Source: CAIZQW01 sp037133395 (GTDB lineage: Bacteria; Verrucomicrobiota; Kiritimatiellia; RFP12; UBA1067). Taken from it: a DNA stretch of 32,614 nucleotides. Shown here one piece after another: positions 25,221 through 32,614 of this stretch; the first letter of the stretch is position 1, and the number at the start of each line of letters is the position of its first letter. The stretch spans positions 1-32,614 of the forward strand of contig JBAXOG010000041.1 in NCBI GenBank assembly GCA_037133395.1, read 5' to 3'. The notes under the pieces were generated by a model, which searched no databases, was not told the DNA's origin, and saw only the letters and a program-made list of their open reading frames with translations. Both the position numbers and the translations under genes were made by a program.

Positions 25221-25571
25221 TTATTGACTCTCAGTGGCTTTTTCGCGGATCATGACGAGCAGCATCTTGAAACGTTTTTCCGCACGCAATGAGTGAGGCA
25301 CGCCTGCAGGCATGATCACCATCTCGCCAGTCTTGGCCACTATCGGGTTACCACCAATTATGAGTGTCGCTTCACCATCCACAACCAGCACCGTGGCATC
25401 GTATGGCGAGGTATGTTCGCTTAGCCCCTGTCCCTGATCAAACGAGAAGAGTGTCAGCGTACCAGCCTTCTTATCGAGTAAAGTCTTGCTCACCACCGAG
25501 CCGCCCGCATAATCGACGAACCCAGCCATGTCGATGGTTTTTCCGCGCACATCGTTAATTATCGCGTCCAT
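25221..25571 (-). CDS. Small cupin-domain protein
   Basis: A 116-aa single-domain cupin. Motif 1 is partly conserved (LSEHTSPYDATVLVVDGEAT, with His and Glu candidate metal ligands) and motif 2 is clear (KTGEMVIMPAGVPHSLRA). Such proteins bind a metal and act as sugar or small-molecule isomerases, lyases or sensors. A GGAGAAA RBS supports the start. It begins 23 bp after the stop of the lipoprotein-like beta-helix gene, so the two are probably one transcript. It might act on sugars released by the helix proteins, which is inference. No signal peptide is present, so it is cytosolic. Confidence 0.88.
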   Translation of the reverse strand: MDAIINDVRGKTIDMAGFVDYAGGSVVSKTLLDKKAGTLTLFSFDQGQGLSEHTSPYDATVLVVDGEATLIIGGNPIVAKTGEMVIMPAGVPHSLRAEKRFKMLLVMIREKATESQ

Positions 25572-25594
25572 AATTTCTCCGGATTTGAAACGTT

Positions 25595-27655
25595 CTATTT
25601 CTCAATTCCAGCCTTCGAGAAATCGAATGGCTTGAAACCAATTTTCTTACAGGCATCCTCGGACTTAAAACGAAAGTCACGAGCTTGCGGATTGACGAAG
25701 AGCGGATCACAGACGAAGCCCTCTTTGTCTTTTCCGGTCGCCTGCCACTGGGCAAAGGTTTTGCCCCTGAAGCGTGGCGCACCTGCTTCACAGAACCAGA
25801 TGTTCTTGTCCCAAATGATGTTGACCTTTTCTGTGCTATACCGCTCAAAAGCGTCAAGTGGTTTATCCCAATAGACGATGTTGCCAGTGAAACGCACGGA
25901 GAGATGCTTTTCAATACGTGTAGCAGCAATTTGATCTTTCCGACTAAAGGCAAAGATATTATTGCGCACCGTATTCTCCTTACCATAATGCTGATGGAAA
26001 CCGCCATCCTTCACATTGTAGACGAGATTATTTTCAATCACCAACCCTTCCGAACCTTCATCCGGATAGATGCCCCATCCCCCATACGTATACGAATCAA
26101 TATTTCTGAAGACATTGTTGAAGATGCGTGTTCCGGTCTGTGTACCCAGCGAGTAGATTCCGCCCATATCGCCCAATGCGGCTTGACCGATATTCTCGAC
26201 CCTGTTATACGAGATTTCATTTCTGAAACTTTTGCCTTTGTACCCCCAGCACCAGCCAATGGAAATGCCTGTGTAGTAGTGATCAGCAATATAATTGTGT
26301 GTGAGCGCATTATCCGTGCCTTCGCCAATCCAAACCGCTGTTGCCGAAGCATGGAACCGTCCGCCACGTGTGAGCGAGCAATTTTTGATGATATTGAAAG
26401 TGCTGTTATTTTTATTTGGAAAATCACACAGCCTGACCGCGCCTGCGCCGGTATCCTCAATAACACAACGCTCAATACGATTGCTGTGACAATTACCGCG
26501 AATCCAAATCCCATACTCGCCTGTGTTTTGAATGTGGCACCTGTCAAACGCACACGACGTGATATTATCCGCCACGATAAGTGCTTCCGTGTTGCCGGCA
26601 GCCTGACACGGTTCAAACTGCGTTGGGCCAGGCTTTGAAAGATCGCCTCCCAGCAGACTCGCTAATCCGCCATGGCTCATCTCCTTCTCACGGCGTGGGG
26701 TATCCGAGACACCGAACTGAATGCCTTGGAAGGCGATATTTGAACAACCATCCATTTTAACCAACTGAACCATCCCATTACGAGGCGCTTCAACAATGGC
26801 TCGCTTCATATTTTCTGACGCGCGAGGCCGATAATAAACCTTACCTTCGCTCTTTGCCAAAAACCACTCCCCTGGATCCGTAAAAGCAGAACGCACATTT
26901 TCAACATAGTAGAGGGAATTGTTCCGCCATGGATTCCAAGGTTTACATCCCTCGCCTGCCATCTTCACCACATTACTTGCTACATCATAATCCAGAATAA
27001 TCCGCCGCGTGGTATCCCAGTTGTGATGTACCACAAGTGCAGCGTATCGAAGTTCATCTTTTGGTATTTTTGCCAGCAAATCAAGTTCACTTGGCTTGGC
27101 AATAATATATTGGTCAATGTAAACAGACTTATTGGCATTCGTTGTTACGACCTGTTTCACCGCCAGCGGAATCAAATAATCCTTACGCGTCTCACCAAAT
27201 TTCCAGTCCATCTGAATCTTAGGCCAGCGGGCGCGAACGGCTCGTGAGCCATTGACAAATAATTGCTCAAAATAGACCTTCCCCTCTTTGAGTCCAGGTA
27301 CTTCAGCAGACAATACACCTGTTCCTTCATCCTTCCAGTTCTGAATTTGAAATCCACCTGTGATGAAGACATCACTCGATTTGGATTTGTAAACCATATT
27401 CTTATCTTCTGCTGTCAGCAGAAAAGGCGACACACGTTCATATCTACCTGCCTTGAGCAAGACCGTCCAAACCTGCACATCACCTTCTTTGCGTTTCTGA
27501 CGGATCACATTACGCGCCTTTTCTAGCGTTGCGAAGGGAGCCCTACACGAACCCACGTTCGCATCCGAACCATCTGGCGCCACACAAAATTCCTGTTTAG
27601 GTGAACAGGAGAACAACGAAAAAATCCCTAGAGAAGCAACTACTAAATTATTCAT
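25595..27655 (-). CDS. Right-handed beta-helix polysaccharide-active protein, probable lipoprotein
   Basis: A protein of about 686 aa from the ATG at 27655. An in-frame TTG at 27691, with a better RBS (AGGAAA), would add 12 residues. The N-terminus MNNLVVASLGIFSLFSC ends in a lipobox-like LFSC, suggesting lipid anchoring by Lgt. It is followed by FCVAPDGSDANVGSCRAPF and TLEKARNVIRQ, the entry motif of right-handed parallel beta-helix hydrolases, and VKMDGCSNIAFQGIQFG, RCHIQNTGEYGIWIRGNC and GDMGGIYSLGTQTGTRIFNN are helix rungs. The layout resembles GH120/GH141-type glycosidases, but family and substrate are not proven. Outer-membrane or periplasmic location is expected. Confidence 0.78.
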   Translation of the reverse strand: MNNLVVASLGIFSLFSCSPKQEFCVAPDGSDANVGSCRAPFATLEKARNVIRQKRKEGDVQVWTVLLKAGRYERVSPFLLTAEDKNMVYKSKSSDVFITGGFQIQNWKDEGTGVLSAEVPGLKEGKVYFEQLFVNGSRAVRARWPKIQMDWKFGETRKDYLIPLAVKQVVTTNANKSVYIDQYIIAKPSELDLLAKIPKDELRYAALVVHHNWDTTRRIILDYDVASNVVKMAGEGCKPWNPWRNNSLYYVENVRSAFTDPGEWFLAKSEGKVYYRPRASENMKRAIVEAPRNGMVQLVKMDGCSNIAFQGIQFGVSDTPRREKEMSHGGLASLLGGDLSKPGPTQFEPCQAAGNTEALIVADNITSCAFDRCHIQNTGEYGIWIRGNCHSNRIERCVIEDTGAGAVRLCDFPNKNNSTFNIIKNCSLTRGGRFHASATAVWIGEGTDNALTHNYIADHYYTGISIGWCWGYKGKSFRNEISYNRVENIGQAALGDMGGIYSLGTQTGTRIFNNVFRNIDSYTYGGWGIYPDEGSEGLVIENNLVYNVKDGGFHQHYGKENTVRNNIFAFSRKDQIAATRIEKHLSVRFTGNIVYWDKPLDAFERYSTEKVNIIWDKNIWFCEAGAPRFRGKTFAQWQATGKDKEGFVCDPLFVNPQARDFRFKSEDACKKIGFKPFDFSKAGIEK

Positions 27656-27718
27656 ATTGGCATCATACTCTTTGCACAACGTTGGCGTCAATCTACTTTC
27701 CTGATGACAATTTCAGGG

Positions 27719-28495
27719 TCATTTACTTGAATTAATGGCTTCCGTGGCGTTCCCCCCGCCATGTCGCCCACCCCACATCATCCCGCGAAACGAAGCCGTG
27801 TTGTCGTAAATGGACTGTATCTGTCCTACAAACAGTTGAGCCTGATCACCAGTATAGCCCATATTCTTTCCTGTAGCTTCTAGCAAGGTCGTACGCTCCT
27901 CTTGATACAGATCATCCAGCGAATGCCCCAGATCGTGCATCTCCTTACGCAATTCCGGCGCTCCCTGAGCTTTGTTATCCATCATGGCTGTCCGTAACTC
28001 GTTCATCCGATTGACAGATGCCACGAGCTTGTCATGATTCGCACGTTGCGCTGCATTCATTTGCCGTATATCCACTGCTGCCAGAAAATCAGTACGCTCG
28101 TTGATGCGCTGCTGCAACTGCTGACGGAAAAGATCACGTTGTGCGGCGATCTCAGCCTGTTGTTCTGGCGTCAGCGCCGACTTGACAATGTCACGCCCCT
28201 GACCAGCAACCTCTTTCTTGTCTTCCTTTACAACCTTGGGTTGCTTGGGTTCCAAGTCAAGATCACTCTTTCCCTCATCCGCCAACTGTCGTTTTAAGCT
28301 CTCGATCTGACGCTTTGCCTCGTACAAGGCCTGCTCATCAACTACTTTGATGATACGTTCTGGCTTTTCCACAGTCTCCTCAACAGGCACTTCCGGAGGC
28401 GGCGCTGTCAACGTCATCCAACCCCACGCTCCACCTACCCCCATCAAAAGTCCTGCGATCAGCCCCATCCCCAACAAACTATACTTATTTTGCAT
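27719..28495 (-). CDS. Membrane-anchored coiled-coil, Spy/CpxP-like periplasmic protein
   Basis: A 258-aa protein with one N-terminal membrane segment at about 7-28 (LLGMGLIAGLLMGVGGAW). A Pro/Val/Glu-rich linker (APPPEVPVEETVEKPE) and a charged coiled coil (EAKRQIESLKRQLADEGK) follow. About 105-235 form a helical region rich in Gln, Arg and Glu with ALTPEQQAEIAAQRDLFRQQ and NRMNELRTAMMD, resembling Spy/CpxP or zinc-resistance-type periplasmic chaperones. The tail is Gly/His-rich (MMWGGRHGGG). The function is probably envelope stress or metal binding, by resemblance only. The start has an AAGGAAAA RBS. It lies just downstream of the agmatinase gene, beyond a tandem repeat. Confidence 0.6.
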   Translation of the reverse strand: MQNKYSLLGMGLIAGLLMGVGGAWGWMTLTAPPPEVPVEETVEKPERIIKVVDEQALYEAKRQIESLKRQLADEGKSDLDLEPKQPKVVKEDKKEVAGQGRDIVKSALTPEQQAEIAAQRDLFRQQLQQRINERTDFLAAVDIRQMNAAQRANHDKLVASVNRMNELRTAMMDNKAQGAPELRKEMHDLGHSLDDLYQEERTTLLEATGKNMGYTGDQAQLFVGQIQSIYDNTASFRGMMWGGRHGGGNATEAINSSK

Positions 28496-28551
28496 TGTAT
28501 CTTTTTCCTTAGTCAGATGAACGTGGCTTCCTTAAATAAATTGCCCCAAAA

Positions 28552-28628
28552 TTAGACTTACTGGCACTTCTTAGACTTACTGACACTTACTGACACTTAC
28601 TGACACTTCTTAGACTTACTGACACTCC
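28552..28628. repeat. Tandem repeat (ttactgacac / ttagacttactgacac), overlapping speB 3' end
   Basis: The 10-bp unit ttactgacac occurs in tandem at 28577-28586, 28587-28596 and 28597-28606. Longer ttagacttactg-type units begin at 28552, 28571 and 28610. The first five copies' worth lie between the Spy-like and agmatinase genes. The right end runs into the agmatinase frame and supplies its stop codon and last eight residues (VSKSKKCQ). Confidence 0.8.
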
Positions 28629-29487
28629 TCTCACTCTCCATCGCCATGCCCATCAAGGTCTGAGTCAGCAATGCGGCGGTGAAATCCGCATGATGAAGTC
28701 CCTTGATCGGCGCAAATTCGACAATATCGCAACCGACAATCCGATGAGCTGAAGCCACCTTGCGCAAGATACGGATCACATCGTACCAAAAGAGTCCACC
28801 AATCACGGGCGTCCCGGTTGCGGGCATAACGGAGGGATCGAGTCCATCCACATCGAAGGAGATAAAGACCTCCTTCGGGAACCCACGAGGTATAAAATCG
28901 CTCGGCATGTGTCCGTCCGCAATATCCAGCCCGTCATACGCCTTAATCGTCTTTTTATTCGCGGAACGATAGTCACGTTCCTCTTGGGAAATAGCGCGCG
29001 TCGCGATTTGCACCAACGGGAAACCCAGTTCATGGACGCGCCGCATCACGCAGGCATGCGACAGTCCGGTCTCTTCGTATTCATTCCGCAAATCCGCATG
29101 CGCATCAAAATGAATAAATCCAACCTTCTTTCCTGCCGCGTGGAACGCACGAGCAGCACCCAGTGTGACGGTATGCTCGCCCCCCAGCAAAACAGGGATC
29201 GCCCCACACTTCAAAGCTTTCGCCACACCTGCTTCAATGGCATCCATCCACGCCTCAGGTTTTTTTGATGCCACATTGATTGGTTTCCGGGTATATATAC
29301 CCAGGTCGCCTGGACGGTAGCCATATATATCGGCTTCTAACTGCTGCGAGGCATCAATAATGGCCTCTGGTCCTTTTCGAGCCCCAGCCCCATACGAAAC
29401 ACTCAGCTCCATCGGCGCTGAAATGACATGGAACCCCGCCGCTTCAGCAACAGCCGGCTTAAACTCTGACTCTAAAAAGTGTTTCAT
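28597..29487 (-). CDS. speB: Agmatinase / arginase family ureohydrolase
   Basis: A 296-aa binuclear manganese enzyme, most likely agmatinase (agmatine to putrescine plus urea). The metal ligands are intact: His105 (GGEHTVT), Asp128, His130 and Asp132 (HFDAHADLR), and Asp212 and Asp214 (SFDVDGLDPS). These are followed by PATGTPVIGG and CDIVEFAP, all usual for the agmatinase subfamily. The ATG at 29487 is preferred for its AGGGA RBS over the ATG at 29514. The last eight residues are encoded by a tandem repeat, an unusual C-terminus that follows the conserved fold. No arginine decarboxylase or spermidine synthase lies in the window, so formimidoylglutamase or guanidinobutyrase activity cannot be excluded. 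Confidence 0.9.
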   Translation of the reverse strand: MKHFLESEFKPAVAEAAGFHVISAPMELSVSYGAGARKGPEAIIDASQQLEADIYGYRPGDLGIYTRKPINVASKKPEAWMDAIEAGVAKALKCGAIPVLLGGEHTVTLGAARAFHAAGKKVGFIHFDAHADLRNEYEETGLSHACVMRRVHELGFPLVQIATRAISQEERDYRSANKKTIKAYDGLDIADGHMPSDFIPRGFPKEVFISFDVDGLDPSVMPATGTPVIGGLFWYDVIRILRKVASAHRIVGCDIVEFAPIKGLHHADFTAALLTQTLMGMAMESERSVSKSKKCQ

Positions 29488-29632
29488 ACCTGAATCCCTC
29501 GTTTTAATGCGCATACTTTACCACACCGTACGCGCGTATCGCAAGGAAGGACGGATTGAAAGGACGAGTTGACATGTTGACCGATTGACTGATTGAGCAA
29601 CAAGGTCACGTGGTCAATCAGGCAAAACGTCC

Positions 29633-30187
29633 TCAGCCCCTGCCATGCTTCCGCTGCCAGAGTAGCCAGATCGTGATGCTTTTGCCATCAATCAATAAAC
29701 CCGAATCAATGGCGGCATTGATCTCGTCCGCGCTCATGATGATAGGCTCCAGATTTTCATCAAAGTCCGGACGCTGTTCCATGGGCTCTTGCGCAATCTT
29801 GGCATAATAGAGATGATGCCGCTCTTCGCTATAACCCGGACACGGTACCGTCACGCCGATAGTCTCCAAGGCGAACACCTGATATCCGCTCTCCTCCTCC
29901 ATCTCGCGGCGGGCACACTCCTCTGGCTTCTCACCCTCCTCAAGGCCGCCTGCAACAACTTCCAACAGCGTCGCTTCAATCGACTTGCGATATTGGCGGA
30001 CGAGTACAAATTTTCCATCCGGCCGCTGCCCCAAAATCACGGCAGCACCCCGATGACGAATAATCTCACGCGTGGATTTCCGTCCATTGGGCATGACAAT
30101 TGACGCCACATCAATCGTCAATGCGCGCCCTGTAAAGGCACGTTTCGTTTCAGTAGTTACTTCGGTTAAATCAGTTGGATGATTCAT
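29633..30187 (-). CDS. Nudix hydrolase (ADP-ribose pyrophosphatase-like)
   Basis: A 184-aa hydrolase of nucleoside diphosphate derivatives. The Nudix box is complete: G-x5-E-x7-R-E-M-E-E-E-S-G-Y, starting GGLEEGEKPEE. Upstream are EIIRHRGAAVILGQRPDGKF and LVRQYRKSIEATLLEVVAGG, the strands typical of ADP-ribose pyrophosphatases of the NudF/NUDT5 type. The GYSEERHHLYYAKI segment after the box is also usual. Sugar-nucleotide hydrolysis is the likely role, but the exact substrate is not proven. The start has a GGAG RBS. It lies between EF-G and agmatinase on the same strand, after a clear terminator of EF-G, so it is probably separately transcribed. Confidence 0.9.
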   Translation of the reverse strand: MNHPTDLTEVTTETKRAFTGRALTIDVASIVMPNGRKSTREIIRHRGAAVILGQRPDGKFVLVRQYRKSIEATLLEVVAGGLEEGEKPEECARREMEEESGYQVFALETIGVTVPCPGYSEERHHLYYAKIAQEPMEQRPDFDENLEPIIMSADEINAAIDSGLLIDGKSITIWLLWQRKHGRG

Positions 30188-30235
30188 TGTATTACTCCTC
30201 TCCGTGCAGGGTCACAGGATCCAATCTTTTAAACA

Positions 30236-30270
30236 AAGAACCGCAAACGGATATTCCATTTGCGGTTCTT
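30236..30270 (-). terminator. Rho-independent terminator of fusA
   Basis: A perfect 12-bp inverted repeat, aagaaccgcaaa (30236-30247) and tttgcggttctt (30259-30270), with an 11-nt loop, lies 24 bp beyond the fusA stop. On the minus strand it runs into TTTGTTTAAAAG. The T-run is short but the stem is strong. Confidence 0.8.
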
Positions 30271-30293
30271 CTTCAGTCAGACGGGTTAGTTCA

Positions 30294-32378
30294 TTAACGA
30301 ACCTTGCCCTCTTTTTTGCGCTTCTCGATGATTGTCTCAGCGAGTTCATACGGAACGCCTTCGTAGTGTTCGAACACCATCGTAAAGGTTCCACGTCCTT
30401 GAGTCATCGTGCGGATCGAGTTTGAGTAGCCGAACATTTCGCCAAGAGGCACATATCCTCGAACCAACTTGGTGCCGGCCTTCTCGTCCATGCCTTCAAC
30501 ACGTCCGCGGCGACCGCAAATTGAACCAGTCGCTGAACCCATGTAATCTTCCGGAACAGCAACTTCGACGCTCATGATCGGCTCCAGCAATTGCGGATTG
30601 CCCTTCATGAACAAGGTCTTGAAGCAATGACGTGCGCATTCGATAAAGGCAAATTCGTTCGAGTCAACTTCATGGTATGAACCGAAATAGACCGTGCACT
30701 TGACATCCACAACAGGGAAGCCACCGCAAGGACCACTTTCCATGGCCTTGATCACGCCCTTTTCGACAGCCGGGAGGTATTCGTTCGGAATGACGCCACC
30801 CTTGACTTCGTTGACGAAAGCAAAACCGCGACCAGGCTCCTGAGGCTCGAGACGCAAACAAACGTGGGCATACTGACCACGACCACCCGACTGCTTGACA
30901 TGCTTGTATTCACCTTCAATTTTGTGACGAATCGTTTCACGATAGGCGACTTCCGGCTTGCCAACTTCACATTCGACGCCAAACTCGCGACGCAAACGGT
31001 CAACAATGATTTCCAAATGAAGCTCGCCCATGCCTGAAATAACAGTTTCGCCCGTTTCCTGATCATAACGAACCAGGAACGTCGGATCTTCCATAGCCAA
31101 TGAATGAAGGGACATTCCAAGCTTCTCGTTGTCATTACGGGATGACGGACGGATAGCAATCGAGATAACCGGCGCGGGAAATTCGATGGATTCCAGCACA
31201 ATCGGATTATCAGGATGACAAAGCGTATCACCGGTGCGTGTCTTGGTCAATCCAACAACCGCCACAATATCGCCCGAATAAGCTTCTTCTAAAGCTTCCT
31301 GACGGTTGGCGTGCATACGGAACAGGCGTCCAATACGCGCCTCCTGATCCAAGGTGCTATTGAGAATTGGAGAGCCAACCCTCAATGTACCGGAATAGAT
31401 ACGTATGAAGGTGATCTTACCCATGTGCTTATCGGAAAGAATCTTGAACGCCAATGCGGAGAACGGAGCGTCATCCTTTGGTTCACGAAACTTTTCCTGA
31501 TCATCAGCGGAGTGAATCGTACCGACATCCAGAGGTGAAGGCAGGTAATCGATCACCCCATCCAACAATGGCTGAACGCCTTTATTCTTAAAGGCCGTTC
31601 CGCAATAAGCGGGGACTAGCTTGCGCGCCATGGTTCCAATGCGAAGACCATGCTTAATTTCGTCGACCGTCAAAAGTTCACCGCCGAGATATTTTTCCAT
31701 CAGAGCCTCATCCTGCTCTGCAGCCTTCTCCATCATCTCAATATGCCACTTCTTACAATCTTCTAAAATATCCGCAGGAATTTCGCCCTCAATAATCTTA
31801 ACCCCCCTTGAGGCTTCATCAAAGATCAACGACTTCATGTTGAGTAAATCCACCAGGCCGCTGAAGTTCTCTCCCTGTCCGATCGGATAAACCATCGGGA
31901 CTGGATTGCCACCCAGCTCTGAACGAATTTCGTCTATGACACCAAAAAAGTCTGCTCCCACGCGATCCATCTTGTTGATCATGCAAAGCTTAGGCACTTC
32001 ATACTTTTCGCTCTGACGCCACACTTGCTCAGTCTGAGGTTGCACCCCACCGACTGCACAGAACAAAGCAATCGCACCGTCTAGCACGCGAAGGGAACGC
32101 TCCACTTCAGCCGTGAAATCGACGTGTCCAGGAGTATCAATCAAGCTAATCTGATGATCACGCCACGTCACCGAGGTTGCAGCGGATGTGATCGTGATGC
32201 CACGTTCCTGTTCCTGGATCATATAGTCCATCGTTGCTGCGCCTTCGTGCACTTCACCAATCTTGTAGTTTTTACCACAATAAAAAAGAATACGCTCGCT
32301 GCAGGTCGTCTTGCCTGCATCAATGTGCGCCATAATACCCATATTACGGACGTGACTCAATGGAACGGTTCTGGCCAT
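30294..32378 (-). CDS. fusA: Translation elongation factor G
   Basis: A 694-aa ribosomal translocase GTPase of normal length. G-motifs are AHIDAGKTT at 17-25, RGITI at 59-63, DTPGH at 81-85 and NKMD at 135-138. Domain II follows (FRIYSG-like, TFIRIYSGTLRVG), then domain III (DPTFLVRYDQETGETVISGM) and domain IV with GGRGQYAHV and GGVIPNEYLPAVEKGV. Domain V ends FEHYEGVPYELAETIIEKRK. The start has an AAGGAG RBS. Duplicated EF-Gs are common in this part of the bacterial tree, so whether this is the main copy or a paralogue is uncertain; no tuf, rpsL or rpsG lies in the window. Confidence 0.95.
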   Translation of the reverse strand: MARTVPLSHVRNMGIMAHIDAGKTTCSERILFYCGKNYKIGEVHEGAATMDYMIQEQERGITITSAATSVTWRDHQISLIDTPGHVDFTAEVERSLRVLDGAIALFCAVGGVQPQTEQVWRQSEKYEVPKLCMINKMDRVGADFFGVIDEIRSELGGNPVPMVYPIGQGENFSGLVDLLNMKSLIFDEASRGVKIIEGEIPADILEDCKKWHIEMMEKAAEQDEALMEKYLGGELLTVDEIKHGLRIGTMARKLVPAYCGTAFKNKGVQPLLDGVIDYLPSPLDVGTIHSADDQEKFREPKDDAPFSALAFKILSDKHMGKITFIRIYSGTLRVGSPILNSTLDQEARIGRLFRMHANRQEALEEAYSGDIVAVVGLTKTRTGDTLCHPDNPIVLESIEFPAPVISIAIRPSSRNDNEKLGMSLHSLAMEDPTFLVRYDQETGETVISGMGELHLEIIVDRLRREFGVECEVGKPEVAYRETIRHKIEGEYKHVKQSGGRGQYAHVCLRLEPQEPGRGFAFVNEVKGGVIPNEYLPAVEKGVIKAMESGPCGGFPVVDVKCTVYFGSYHEVDSNEFAFIECARHCFKTLFMKGNPQLLEPIMSVEVAVPEDYMGSATGSICGRRGRVEGMDEKAGTKLVRGYVPLGEMFGYSNSIRTMTQGRGTFTMVFEHYEGVPYELAETIIEKRKKEGKVR

Positions 32379-32445
32379 TTTCTAAACTCCTTACTTGCCT
32401 ACTTTTGCTCGTCTCTTTTCCTTAATCGGAAAAAGAAAAGCATTA

Positions 32446-32474
32446 AATATACCGTTTAGGGCCTGCTTTTACAA
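32446..32474 (-). promoter_or_regulatory. Candidate promoter for fusA
   Basis: Minus-strand TTGTAA (32474-32469) and TATATT (32451-32446) are spaced by 17 bp, about 70 bp upstream of the fusA ATG. Between them and the gene lies a TTTTCC/GGAAAA hairpin near 32416-32433. To the right, 32475-32614 shows no recognisable gene. Confidence 0.5.
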
Positions 32475-32614
32475 CTGCAAAAGAGAATACACCCTAATTT
32501 TTTTTATGGCTCAACTGAATACGCACCCGAAGAAGGAGAGAGGAAGTAGAAAGCGGGAGCCTGTTGCGTCAAATGAAAACGACACCGAAAGTCAGGAAAC
32601 TTTCTCTTCTAGTC

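Noticed and set aside
25685..26638. 317-codon plus-strand open frame
   Set aside because: It lies wholly inside the beta-helix gene on the other strand, has no recognisable domain or RBS, and is a shadow of that gene.
29560..29631. CTGATTGA/TCAATCAG inverted repeat near the Nudix stop
   Set aside because: Short arms, long loop and no T-run. It is better explained by the ttgac-type word repeats in that gap than by a terminator.

Overview
The window looks like a chromosomal segment (roughly half G+C) of a polysaccharide-degrading bacterium of the PVC superphylum, most likely Kiritimatiellota, Lentisphaerota or Verrucomicrobiota. This is an inference from family content: Tat-exported Gfo/Idh/MocA oxidoreductases, sugar-isomerase TIM barrels, a HEAT-malectin-ThuA fusion, a beta-propeller/haem c/HEAT giant protein and secreted beta-helix proteins, together with short word-like and palindromic repeats in the intergenic gaps. 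No tRNA, rRNA, CRISPR array, transposase or prophage was found.

Layout. (1) Positions 1-4184: a leftward operon (Gfo/Idh, TIM-barrel isomerase, Tat-signal Gfo/Idh, and the first codons of a further gene at the left edge), diverging from a PAS-AraC regulator; a 14-bp direct repeat with a 21-bp period lies between them. (2) 4288-9047: housekeeping genes. aroA, a PHP-domain protein and lgt run leftward; cytidine deaminase and a HAD 5'-nucleotidase-like gene run rightward with TAATG coupling. (3) 9278-15352: a second leftward operon (TIM barrel, Tat-signal Gfo/Idh, HEAT-malectin-ThuA fusion) diverging from a second AraC regulator. (4) 15549-18423: an XRE/zinc-ribbon regulator overlapping, tail to tail, a B12-type radical SAM protein. 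(5) 18589-27655: an IclR regulator in tandem with a 1298-aa propeller/haem/HEAT protein, converging on a leftward group of secreted beta-helix proteins and a cupin. (6) 27719-32378: a membrane-anchored Spy-like protein, an agmatinase, a Nudix hydrolase and EF-G, all leftward.

How the genes work together. Regions 1 and 3 repeat one plan: AraC sensor, TIM-barrel isomerase/lyase and exported Gfo/Idh dehydrogenase, with ThuA added in region 3. This is what one would expect of oxidative, keto-sugar-type processing of glycosides. Region 5 supplies extracellular polysaccharide-active proteins that could feed it. The substrate cannot be read from the sequence. Other points of note are an EPSP synthase with Ala at the glyphosate-selectivity position, a tandem repeat that has become the C-terminus of agmatinase, and two related perfect or near-perfect palindromes inside operon 3.
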